From Alphaproteobacteria bacterium (GTDB lineage: Bacteria > Pseudomonadota > Alphaproteobacteria > ATCC43930 > CGMCC-115725), in assembly GCA_019241915.1 (NCBI GenBank), contig JAFAWI010000034.1, forward strand, positions 1-5,387: a stretch of 5,387 nucleotides of DNA, written 5' to 3'. The notes beneath the pieces were generated by a model. It ran no database searches. It was given only the letters and a program-made list of their open reading frames with translations, and was not told the origin of the DNA. A program made the translations under genes and the position numbers. This document shows positions 1 to 5,360 of the stretch, in pieces (the stretch's first letter is position 1; every line of letters begins with the position of its first letter).

Positions 1-648
1 GCCGAGCCAGGTTCGCGGCGTGTGACAGGCACCGCAATGACCGACGGTGTCGACCAGATAGGCGCCGCGCGCGGCGGGCGGATCGGCTGCCGCTGGCGGC
101 AGCGAGCTGTTCGGCGCCATTGGCCATGATTGCAGGGCTGTGCCAAGCGCGGCGCGCGCCCGCTGCACCAGAGCCAAGGACGCCGATCCGACCGCCGGGC
201 GCGACAGCGGCGGCAGATTGTCGAGAAAAACCTTCAGGTCGGCGAGGTCGCGATCGGTGAGGCCCGCGAAGTAAGGAAACGGAAACGCCGGCACGTAATG
301 CGACCCGTCCGGTGCGATGCCCCAGCGCAGGGCGCGCTCGAAATCGCTCTTGTCCCAGCGGCCGATGCCGGTTTCCCGGTCGGGTGTGATGTTGGGGGTC
401 GCGATGACGCCGAACTCGGTCTGCATCATGCGGCCACCGGCGTAAGGCGCGCCGCCGTTCTTGGCATCGGTGTGGCAGGCGTCGCAACCCGCCGCTGCGG
501 CGAGATAGGCGCCGCGGGCAATCGCAGCCTCGTCGGCCGCTGCGGGCGAGGCGACCGCCGCCGACAGCATCGTGCCAGCGGCGAGCGCAAACGCCGCGTT
601 AAGACGGCTTCTTTTCGCGGAAGGGCTCGTGGCAGCCGCCGCAGCCAT
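1..648 (-). CDS. Multiheme cytochrome c, alcohol/gluconate dehydrogenase acceptor-subunit type (partial, 3' end outside window)
   Basis: This is a periplasmic c-type cytochrome that would carry electrons from a dehydrogenase toward the respiratory chain. The 216 visible residues are open to the left edge, so the C-terminus is missing. An N-terminal signal peptide is clear: a basic KRSR patch at residues 12-15, a hydrophobic core at about 16-34, and a likely cleavage after ASPAAA before DEA. Two CXXCH heme sites are seen, CDACH at 55-59 and CGACH at 205-209, about 150 residues apart. Between them are family motifs: FGVIATPNITPD (79-90), TGIGRW (93-98), VPAFPFPYF (119-127) and LTDRDLADLK (130-139). 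The spacing resembles the triheme cytochrome subunits of membrane alcohol and gluconate dehydrogenases, so a third heme may lie outside. No flavin or quinoprotein dehydrogenase is in view, so the partner is unknown. The ATG at 648 is the nearest start that keeps the whole signal peptide, and it overlaps the upstream cytochrome gene by 50 bases. The in-frame ATG at 570 would lose the basic N-region. Confidence 0.85.
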   Translation of the reverse strand, partial: MAAAAATSPSAKRSRLNAAFALAAGTMLSAAVASPAAADEAAIARGAYLAAAAGCDACHTDAKNGGAPYAGGRMMQTEFGVIATPNITPDRETGIGRWDKSDFERALRWGIAPDGSHYVPAFPFPYFAGLTDRDLADLKVFLDNLPPLSRPAVGSASLALVQRARAALGTALQSWPMAPNSSLPPAAADPPAARGAYLVDTVGHCGACHTPRTWLG

Positions 649-1066
649 TCTTGCCCATATCGCCGAACGCTGCCGCGATCGCGGCCTTGTCGCCGCCTTT
701 AAGCGCGGCGTCGAGCGCCACGGCCTTGTCGGCGGCGGTTTTGGCCAGCCCGGTGAATTTATCCGCCTCGGTCCAGATCACCGGCCGCGCGTAGGACTTG
801 CCCGGCAGCGCGTCCATGCCGGTGCCCTTCGGGAAGATGTCGGGGATCTTGGCGACCTGGATCACCAAATCGGCGCCCGCCGTTTGCGCCGAGGCCAGAT
901 CGGCCTTGTCGTCGAGGTAGGCCTTTACCGCCGCCATATCCTTGCTTTGCTGCTTCATGGTGGCCTGGCGCGATTCGACCGTCGCCGCGTCGTCGGCGTG
1001 CACGATGTTACCGATGCAGGCCAGCGCGACCCCCGCCAGTGCGCCGCGTAACAAGGAGCTACTCAT
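599..1066 (-). CDS. Cytochrome c'/c556 family (class II monoheme cytochrome c)
   Basis: This is a 155-residue periplasmic four-helix-bundle cytochrome. Residues 1 to about 24 form a signal peptide (MSSSLLRG, then a hydrophobic stretch ending IVHA before DDAA). The heme site CGGCH lies at 142-146, ten residues from the C-terminus and followed by EPFREKK, which is the hallmark placement of class II cytochromes c. The first mature helix reads ESRQATMKQQSKDM (31-44). Met37 sits where low-spin c556-like members have their axial Met, so I infer a Met-ligated electron-transfer protein rather than a gas-binding high-spin c'. The IPDIFPKGTG segment (74-83) also fits the family. The ATG at 1066 is chosen over longer frames because it begins the signal peptide and has a strong GGGGAGG Shine-Dalgarno. 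The gene lies 79 bases after the GST gene, and its end overlaps the next cytochrome gene. Confidence 0.92.
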   Translation of the reverse strand: MSSSLLRGALAGVALACIGNIVHADDAATVESRQATMKQQSKDMAAVKAYLDDKADLASAQTAGADLVIQVAKIPDIFPKGTGMDALPGKSYARPVIWTEADKFTGLAKTAADKAVALDAALKGGDKAAIAAAFGDMGKNGCGGCHEPFREKKPS

Positions 1067-1073
1067 GCCTCTG

Positions 1074-1080
1074 CCTCCCC
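1074..1080 (-). promoter_or_regulatory. Strong Shine-Dalgarno for the cytochrome c' gene
   Basis: GGGGAGG on the minus strand ends 7 bases before the ATG at 1066. It decides the start against longer in-frame extensions, which would add an arginine-rich, non-signal N-terminus. Confidence 0.75.
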
Positions 1081-1145
1081 TGCTTGCGCGGCCGCAACCT
1101 AGACGAGACGCGCGCAAACGCAATCGCCGCACGCCGTACTCACCG

Positions 1146-1769
1146 TTAAGTGATTGGCATAACGATATGGTTCTTGAAGGCCAGGCGGTTGCAGAACCGC
1201 TCGTACCATTGGCGCAGATGCGGCATCTCCGGTCGCTCGATCGGATAATTGTACCAGCGGTAGATGTGCGTCCCCATCACCACCTCGGCGAGCGACAAGG
1301 ACTGGCCGGCGAGATAAGGCTGCGCGGTCACCGCGTCGTCGACGATCTCCCAGCCCGCGATGGCGCGCCGTCGTCCGGCCTCGATCGCCGCAGCGTCGCG
1401 CGTCTCGGGCGTCGAGCGGATGAGGCCTTGCAGCAGCGCCCCCATCGGCGCGCCGATCACCGAGAGCTGCCAGTCCATCCAGCGTTCGACATGGGTGCGC
1501 GCCGCCGGATCCCTGGGATAAAGCTTCTCGCCGTCGGGGTGCGTCGAACAGAGATAACGGCAGATCGTGTTCGACTCCCACATCACGAGGTCGCCGTCGA
1601 TCACCGTGGGCACCAACCCGTTCGGGTTCAGTTTCAGATACTCCGGATCGCGGTTGCCGCCAAACGGGCCGCCGTGATCGACGCGGTCATAAGCGATGCC
1701 GAGTTCGCTGCAGGTCCACAACACCTTCTGCACATTGGACGAGGTCGTGCGGCCCCAAATCTTCAGCAT
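1146..1769 (-). CDS. Glutathione S-transferase, GstB (YliJ)-like
   Basis: This is a cytosolic glutathione S-transferase of 207 residues, the usual length. The N-terminal thioredoxin-like domain (about 1-78) begins LKIWGRTTSSNVQKVLW; Ser10, Ser11 and Asn12 occupy the catalytic/glutathione-contact loop. NPNGLVPTV (48-56) holds the cis-proline (Pro54) that binds the glutathione backbone, and WESNTICRYL (64-73) supplies Glu65/Ser66 for the gamma-glutamyl group. The helical C-terminal domain has RWMDWQ (96-101) and SLSLAE (157-162), the N-capping-box region, with Glu where Asp is more usual. From recall, the pattern is closest to E. coli GstB, which acts on small electrophiles; the substrate here cannot be deduced. 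The ATG at 1769 has GGAGGG five bases upstream, whereas an in-frame extension to 1880 would add a non-conserved basic tail. It is divergent from the small secreted-protein gene and possibly co-transcribed with the cytochromes. Confidence 0.93.
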   Translation of the reverse strand: MLKIWGRTTSSNVQKVLWTCSELGIAYDRVDHGGPFGGNRDPEYLKLNPNGLVPTVIDGDLVMWESNTICRYLCSTHPDGEKLYPRDPAARTHVERWMDWQLSVIGAPMGALLQGLIRSTPETRDAAAIEAGRRRAIAGWEIVDDAVTAQPYLAGQSLSLAEVVMGTHIYRWYNYPIERPEMPHLRQWYERFCNRLAFKNHIVMPIT

Positions 1770-1774
1770 CCCGG

Positions 1775-1780
1775 CCCTCC
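1775..1780 (-). promoter_or_regulatory. Shine-Dalgarno that fixes the GST start
   Basis: GGAGGG on the minus strand lies five bases before the ATG at 1769. It supports the 207-residue protein over the longer reading frame beginning at 1880. Confidence 0.7.
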
Positions 1781-1850
1781 GCGATTGGCGCGACGCATGG
1801 AGCCTGAGAATTGGCGGCAACGCAACTGTCGGCGCCGGGGCGAATCGCGG

Positions 1851-1856
1851 TATACT
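1851..1856 (+). promoter_or_regulatory. Possible -10 element (TATACT) for the small secreted-protein gene
   Basis: TATACT matches the sigma-70 -10 consensus at five of six positions and would give a leader of roughly 30 bases before the ATG at 1892. No convincing -35 hexamer is found 16-18 bases upstream, so the call is tentative. It lies in the 122-base divergent region shared with the GST gene. GTATAC is itself palindromic and could serve either strand. Confidence 0.3.
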
Positions 1857-1863
1857 CCGGCAT

Positions 1864-1875
1864 CCGGTCGACCGG
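1864..1875 (+). promoter_or_regulatory. 12-base perfect palindrome CCGGTCGACCGG, possible operator
   Basis: The palindrome sits between the candidate -10 at 1851-1856 and the ribosome-binding site at 1881-1885, around the expected transcription start. A repressor bound here would block the small gene. GC-rich 12-base palindromes arise by chance about once or more in a window this size, so position is the only support. Confidence 0.2.
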
Positions 1876-1880
1876 TTCAA

Positions 1881-1885
1881 AAGGA
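1881..1885 (+). promoter_or_regulatory. Shine-Dalgarno of the small secreted-protein gene
   Basis: AAGGA lies six bases before the ATG at 1892. It is the main reason to place the start there, immediately before the signal peptide. Confidence 0.6.
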
Positions 1886-1891
1886 AGACGA

Positions 1892-2143
1892 ATGCCGCGC
1901 ACCACTGCCGCCGCCCTAGTAGCGATCGCCCTGCTGTGGCCGGCGTCCGTGTTGGCGATGACCGGGAACGGCCGGCAAATGCTGAACAAATGGGCGACTT
2001 CGAGCCGATGCGCGCAGCAGGCGCAAAAAGCGTTCCCGGACTTCACCGCCGAAGCCAACGCCAAGCGCGACGCGCTGTTGAAGCAATGCCTGGCCGGCGG
2101 CAACCTGCCGCCGCGGCCGTCGCTCGACGCCGAGGTGCGCTGA
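1892..2143 (+). CDS. Small secreted protein of unknown function (83 residues)
   Basis: I do not recognise the family. Residues 1-22 are a typical signal peptide (MPRT, a hydrophobic core, then PASVLA before MTGN), which predicts a periplasmic mature protein of about 61 residues. The mature part is polar and probably helical, with two cysteines (Cys40, Cys66) that could form one disulfide in the oxidising periplasm, and it ends in a proline-containing tail (NLPPRPSLDAEVR). AAGGA at 1881-1885 lies six bases from the ATG, which favours this start over an in-frame extension to 1811. The gene is divergent from the GST gene and convergent with hemA, with only 16 bases between the two stop codons. 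It therefore appears monocistronic. No heme, metal or enzymatic motif is visible. Confidence 0.75.
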   Translation: MPRTTAAALVAIALLWPASVLAMTGNGRQMLNKWATSSRCAQQAQKAFPDFTAEANAKRDALLKQCLAGGNLPPRPSLDAEVR

Positions 2144-2148
2144 GCGCT

Positions 2149-2173
2149 CCGCCCGCCGCTCAGAGGGGCGGCG
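2149..2173. terminator. Possible hairpin between convergent genes
   Basis: The short gap between the convergent stop codons can form GC-only stems, for example CGCCGC (2154-2159) with GCGGCG (2168-2173), or CCGCCC (2149-2154) with GGGCGG (2166-2171). No T-tract follows on either strand and the right arm lies inside the hemA 3' end. It is a weak candidate for shared termination. Confidence 0.2.
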
Positions 2174-3374
2174 ACACCTTGCGAATTTGCAGCAGCTGCC
2201 AGACGTCCTCGAAGGCGGCGACAAGCGCATCGATGTCGGCGTCGCCGTGCAGCGGCGTCGGGGTCAGGCGCAGCCGTTCGGTGCCGCGCGGCACAGTCGG
2301 GTAGTTGATCGGCTGGACATAGATTTGATGGTCGCGCAGCAACAGGTCGGAGGCGGTGCGGCATAGCGCGGCATCGCCGACCATGACCGGCACGATATGG
2401 CTGGTCGACGGCATCAGCGGCAGCCCGGCCGCGGCGAGACGCCGTTTGACGACGGCGACGCGCTCCTGGTGCCGCGCGCGTTCGGCTTGGCTCTCACGCA
2501 GATGGCGCACCGCGGCCAGCGCCCCGGCGGCGACCAGCGGCGGCATCGACGAGGTGAAAATGAACCCGGGCGCGTGGCCGCGCAGAAAATCGACCATCAG
2601 CGACGAGCCGGCGAGATAGCCGCCCATCGTGCCGAACGCCTTGGCGAGCGTGCCTTGGATCACCGTGAGGCGGTGCGACACCCCGTCGCGCTCGGCGATG
2701 CCGCCGCCATGGTCGCCATAGAGGCCGACCGCATGCACTTCGTCGAGATAGGTCATGGCGCCGAAACGGTCCGCGACATCGCAAATCTCGGCGATCGGCG
2801 CGATGTCGCCGTCCATCGAATAGACCGATTCAAAGCATATCAGCTTGGGACGCTCGTGCGGGAGAGCGGCGAGAAGCTGTCCGAGGTGCGCGGTATCGTT
2901 GTGGCGAAAGATCACGCGCTCGGCGCGGCTGTTGCGGATGCCGGCGATCATTGAGGCGTGGTTCATCGCGTCGGACAGCACCACCATCCCCGGCATGCTG
3001 CCGGCCAGGGTCGACAGCGCCGCCTCGTTGGCGACAAACCCGGAGGTGAAGACAAGGGCCGCCTCTCGGCCATGCAGGGCCGCCAGCTCGCGCTCGAGCA
3101 GGACGTGCGCATGGCTGGTGCCGGAGATGTTGCGTGTTCCGCCGGCTCCCCCACCGGTCCGGCGCAGCTCGGCCTCCATGGCGGCCAGCACCGCGGGGTG
3201 CTGCCCCATGCCGAGATAGTCGTTCGAGCACCAGACGGTGACCTCGGCGCCGATCCCGTGGTCGAACGCGCGCGGAAATCGTCCGCATTGCCGCTCGAGA
3301 TCGGCGAAGATCCGGTAGCGGCCCTCGCTGTGCAGCGCGTCGAGCCGCTCTTTGAAGAAGCTGTCGAAATCCAT
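2160..3374 (-). CDS. hemA: 5-aminolevulinate synthase (ALAS, Shemin pathway)
   Basis: This cytosolic PLP enzyme (EC 2.3.1.37) condenses glycine with succinyl-CoA to 5-aminolevulinate, the committed step of heme and tetrapyrrole synthesis in Alphaproteobacteria. With the ATG at 3374 it has 404 residues, the full family length. It shows the N-terminal EGRYRIFADLER (17-28), VWCSNDYLGMGQHP (47-60), GGGAGGTRNISGTSHAH (74-90), His139 in MNHASMI for cofactor stacking, and ESVYSMDGD (182-190). DEVHAVGLYG (211-220) has Asp211 for the pyridine nitrogen, and Lys245 in GTLAKAFG (241-248) forms the Schiff base. YVQPINYPTVPRGTERLR (352-369) is the C-terminal ALAS signature that separates it from KBL and BioF relatives. 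A GTG at 3383, three codons upstream, is an alternative start; neither has a clear Shine-Dalgarno. The gene lies 81-90 bases after the lipoprotein gene, a gap with its own candidate promoter. Many relatives carry a second copy (hemT), which cannot be judged here. Confidence 0.96.
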   Translation of the reverse strand: MDFDSFFKERLDALHSEGRYRIFADLERQCGRFPRAFDHGIGAEVTVWCSNDYLGMGQHPAVLAAMEAELRRTGGGAGGTRNISGTSHAHVLLERELAALHGREAALVFTSGFVANEAALSTLAGSMPGMVVLSDAMNHASMIAGIRNSRAERVIFRHNDTAHLGQLLAALPHERPKLICFESVYSMDGDIAPIAEICDVADRFGAMTYLDEVHAVGLYGDHGGGIAERDGVSHRLTVIQGTLAKAFGTMGGYLAGSSLMVDFLRGHAPGFIFTSSMPPLVAAGALAAVRHLRESQAERARHQERVAVVKRRLAAAGLPLMPSTSHIVPVMVGDAALCRTASDLLLRDHQIYVQPINYPTVPRGTERLRLTPTPLHGDADIDALVAAFEDVWQLLQIRKVSPPL

Positions 3375-3398
3375 CGCCGTCACAAATAGCCGGAAGAG

Positions 3399-3412
3399 TT
3401 GAACGATATCAT
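3399..3412 (-). promoter_or_regulatory. Candidate FNR/FixK-like site upstream of hemA
   Basis: Read on the minus strand the site is ATGATATCGTTCAA, matching 8 of the 10 fixed positions of the FNR/FixK consensus TTGAT-N4-ATCAA. hemA is known to be under oxygen-responsive Crp/Fnr-family control in Rhodobacter and Bradyrhizobium, which makes the match plausible. It lies only 25-38 bases before the ATG and overlaps the candidate -10, so it is better placed for repression than for class II activation. It is unproven. Confidence 0.35.
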
Positions 3413-3413
3413 A
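3408..3413 (-). promoter_or_regulatory. Possible hemA -10 element (TATGAT)
   Basis: TATGAT on the minus strand matches the -10 consensus at five of six positions and would give a leader of about 27 bases to the ATG at 3374. No good -35 hexamer is seen 16-18 bases upstream, which would fit an activator-dependent or weak promoter. A second AT-rich hexamer, TATAGA, lies 18 bases further upstream in the same CCGGTAT context. Confidence 0.3.
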
Positions 3414-3464
3414 CCGGCGCCGCTTTCTATACCGGACGGTGTGTCGCGCCGAGGCAAAATCGCG

Positions 3465-3758
3465 CTACTTTGGCCTGCAGACGAACGTCGCGCGGCCGGG
3501 GGCCAGCAGCGGACAATTGTCGAGGCGGAAGTCGGTGTCGACGCGCTCAGCTACCCGATTGTCGAAGCAATCCGCCTGTGCCAGCGAACGCACCTTGTCG
3601 GCCGAGGTCTTCAGCGGGTTATAGCAGACCGCAACGCGGGGGCCGGCGTCCTGGACCCCCGGCGCGGCTGCCGGCGGCGCGGTCGCGAACGGATTGACCG
3701 CATCGCACCCCGCCGCCGCCGCGGCGGCCAGCAGTGCGGCGAATCGCCAGCCCCTCAT
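3465..3758 (-). CDS. Predicted small lipoprotein of unknown function (97 residues)
   Basis: I do not recognise a named family. The N-terminus MRGWRFAALLAAAAAAGC is a lipoprotein signal peptide with the lipobox ending AAG before Cys18. Asp19 follows at the +2 position, which in enteric bacteria favours retention in the inner membrane; whether this holds here is inference. After a low-complexity Ala/Pro linker (about 24-40) the domain contains four cysteines (Cys45, Cys64, Cys82, Cys94), enough for two disulfides: VAVCYNPL, ADCFD, LDNCPLL and TFVCRPK. Its ATG overlaps the amidase stop as ATGA, and GGTGG lies five bases before it, so translation is probably coupled. The coupling suggests a shared expression need but does not reveal function. 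The longer in-frame extension to 3911 lies entirely inside the amidase gene and is rejected. Confidence 0.82.
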   Translation of the reverse strand: MRGWRFAALLAAAAAAGCDAVNPFATAPPAAAPGVQDAGPRVAVCYNPLKTSADKVRSLAQADCFDNRVAERVDTDFRLDNCPLLAPGRATFVCRPK

Positions 3759-5041
3759 GCGGCCACCGCAAAGGCCCGCTCGGAAAAGAGCGCGGCCGCC
3801 ATCAGCGCGGCATCGTCGCCGACGCGTCCGACCAGCTGGACCCCGATCGGCAAGCCCGCGGTACCGCTCCCGGCCGGGATCGTCACCGCGGGAGTGCCGA
3901 GCAGCGTCCACATTCGGTTGAACACCGGGTTCCCGGTATATGCGTGGCCGGCCGGGGCCTCGCCTGGGGCCGCCGGCACGACAACCGCGGCGCAGTCGGC
4001 AAAGAACGCCGGCAGGCGCTGTCGCGCCATCGCGGCTTCCGCGCGGGCCGCATCGTAAACCTCGGGGCCGATCGTCAGGCCGCGGTCGAAAAGCTGCGCG
4101 AGCGCGGGCGAAATCAGGTCGCCGTGGCGCACCCGTTCGTCGGCCAGCGCGCGCGCCATTTCATAAGCCATGACAGTGTCCTGCGCCGTAACCAGACCGC
4201 GATGCTCCGCCGGCACCGCGACGTCCTCCACCCTCGCTCCGGCAGCGAGCAGCGCGCCGCGCGCGCGGTCGAGCGCCGCCACGGTTGCCGGCTCCGCCTC
4301 GTCCCACATCGGGGTGCGGCAGAACCCGATGCGCGGCGCCGGTGCGGCGGCGACATCGCGCAACGCGCCGCGGCCGGTCAGCACACCGACAAAGAATGCG
4401 GCATCCTCGACAGTGCGCGCGATAACCCCAACGGTGTCGAGGCTTTCGGCGAGGCTCTTGATCCCGGCGCGGGGGATCAGGCCAAAGGTCGGCTTGTAGC
4501 CGACGACACCGCAGTAGGAGGCCGGCCGCAGGATCGATCCCGCGGTCTGCGTGCCAAAGGCGAGCGGCGCCATGCCTGCCGCCACCGCCGCCGCCGAGCC
4601 GCTCGACGAGCCGCCGGGCGTGTGCGCGGGATTGTGCGGGTTCACCGTCTTGCCCGGCGAAAAATAGGCAAACTCGGTGGTGATGGTCTTGCCGAGCCCG
4701 AAGGCGCCGGCGGCACGCGCCAGCGCGACGCAGGCGGCGTCCGCGGCCGGGCGATGGCCCTTATAGATCGGCGAACCGTACTCGGTCGGCAGGCCGACCG
4801 TGTCGATCAGGTCTTTGACGGCGATCGGCAGACCGTGCAATGGCCCGCGCGGGGCTTCGTCGTCGCAGCGTCGCGCCGCGGTCAGCACCGTGTCGCGATC
4901 GACATACTGCCAAGCGCCGATCTCGGCCTCGCGCGCCTCGATCCGCGCCAGCCAGGCTGCGGCATAATCCGCCGCGCTCAGCCGCTTCGCGGCGATCTGC
5001 TGCGCGGCCGCGCGCAGGCTCAGCGATGTCGGTCCGCTCAT
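3755..5041 (-). CDS. Amidase-signature family hydrolase
   Basis: This is a 428-residue enzyme of the amidase signature family, which hydrolyses carboxylic amides with a Ser-cisSer-Lys triad; the length is typical. Lys76 lies in HGLPIAVKDLIDT (69-81), the cis-serine is Ser145 in PGGSSSGSA (142-150), and the nucleophile is Ser169 in GTQTAGSILRPAS (163-175), with the expected 24-residue spacing between the serines. The downstream CGVVGYKPTFG (177-187) completes the signature. The common GTDTGGSIR core reads GTQTAGSIL, so it is unlikely to be the GatA subunit of the Glu-tRNA amidotransferase, and no gatB or gatC is adjacent. The substrate cannot be told. No signal peptide is seen, so it is probably cytosolic. 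The ATG at 5041 has AGGGG nearby, and an ATG at 5056 is a close alternative adding five residues. It leads a two-gene unit with the lipoprotein. Confidence 0.93.
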   Translation of the reverse strand: MSGPTSLSLRAAAQQIAAKRLSAADYAAAWLARIEAREAEIGAWQYVDRDTVLTAARRCDDEAPRGPLHGLPIAVKDLIDTVGLPTEYGSPIYKGHRPAADAACVALARAAGAFGLGKTITTEFAYFSPGKTVNPHNPAHTPGGSSSGSAAAVAAGMAPLAFGTQTAGSILRPASYCGVVGYKPTFGLIPRAGIKSLAESLDTVGVIARTVEDAAFFVGVLTGRGALRDVAAAPAPRIGFCRTPMWDEAEPATVAALDRARGALLAAGARVEDVAVPAEHRGLVTAQDTVMAYEMARALADERVRHGDLISPALAQLFDRGLTIGPEVYDAARAEAAMARQRLPAFFADCAAVVVPAAPGEAPAGHAYTGNPVFNRMWTLLGTPAVTIPAGSGTAGLPIGVQLVGRVGDDAALMAAALFSERAFAVAA

Positions 5042-5140
5042 GGCGCCCCTGTCCATATCTCGCCGAGGCTAACGCGGGCCGACCCTCTACGGAAAGTGCC
5101 ATAGCGCCATGCGGGGATGAAGCCGGGCTTGCCGAGGGCC

Positions 5141-5152
5141 GCCGGCGCCGGC
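5141..5152 (+). promoter_or_regulatory. GC-only 12-base palindrome before the small membrane-protein gene
   Basis: GCCGGCGCCGGC is a perfect inverted repeat in the divergent gap between the amidase and the small membrane protein, 13 bases before the ATG at 5166. In GC-rich DNA such a repeat is easily reached by chance. It could be an operator or an mRNA structure near the ribosome-binding region, where no Shine-Dalgarno is visible. Confidence 0.15.
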
Positions 5153-5165
5153 AGTGTCGCCGTCG

Positions 5166-5360
5166 ATGGCGCACGAACCGGACCACCGCGACGACGGCAA
5201 CAATCGGCGCGGCGCGCTGATCGGGCTCGCGATCGCTGCGCTGCTCGTGGTGGCCGGCATCTATCTGGTGAATGCGCTGCGCAACCAAGGGAAGATGGAA
5301 GACTGCCTGATGTCGGGGCGCAGCAACTGCGCCCCGCTCGACCTGCCGACGCATAAATAG
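5166..5360 (+). CDS. Small single-pass membrane protein of unknown function (64 residues)
   Basis: The protein has a polar, charged N-terminus (MAHEPDHRDDGNNRRG, 1-16), one transmembrane helix at about 17-38 rich in Ala, Leu, Ile and Val, and a short tail NQGKMEDCLMSGRSNCAP with Cys47 and Cys55. The RR just before the helix suggests the N-terminus is cytoplasmic and the cysteine tail periplasmic, where the pair could form a disulfide. The layout resembles small conserved hypothetical membrane proteins I recall from Bradyrhizobium-type genomes, but I have no functional name for it. A GTG at 5154 is an alternative start; neither candidate has a good Shine-Dalgarno. The gene is divergent from the amidase. 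No clear terminator is seen in the 27 bases left after the stop. Confidence 0.7.
   Translation: MAHEPDHRDDGNNRRGALIGLAIAALLVVAGIYLVNALRNQGKMEDCLMSGRSNCAPLDLPTHK

Noticed and set aside
599..1132. Longer cytochrome c' start at 1132
   Set aside because: The extra residues are arginine-rich and precede a normal signal peptide. The strong Shine-Dalgarno sits before the ATG at 1066.
942..1919. 325-residue plus-strand reading frame antisense to the GST
   Set aside because: The composition is rich in Arg, Pro and His with no recognisable motif. The opposite strand has a convincing GST with a Shine-Dalgarno.
1687..2364. 225-residue minus-strand reading frame spanning the small secreted-protein gene
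   Set aside because: It overlaps the GST start, the divergent promoter region and the hemA end. Its Arg/Ala-rich composition marks it as a shadow.
2397..3389. Several plus-strand reading frames opposite hemA
   Set aside because: They lie antisense to strongly conserved ALAS motifs and show no motifs or plausible ribosome-binding sites of their own.
3734..5104. 456-residue plus-strand reading frame antisense to the amidase
   Set aside because: It is arginine-, glycine- and alanine-rich with no domain motifs, and it mirrors the amidase codon phase. This is a typical GC-rich antisense shadow.
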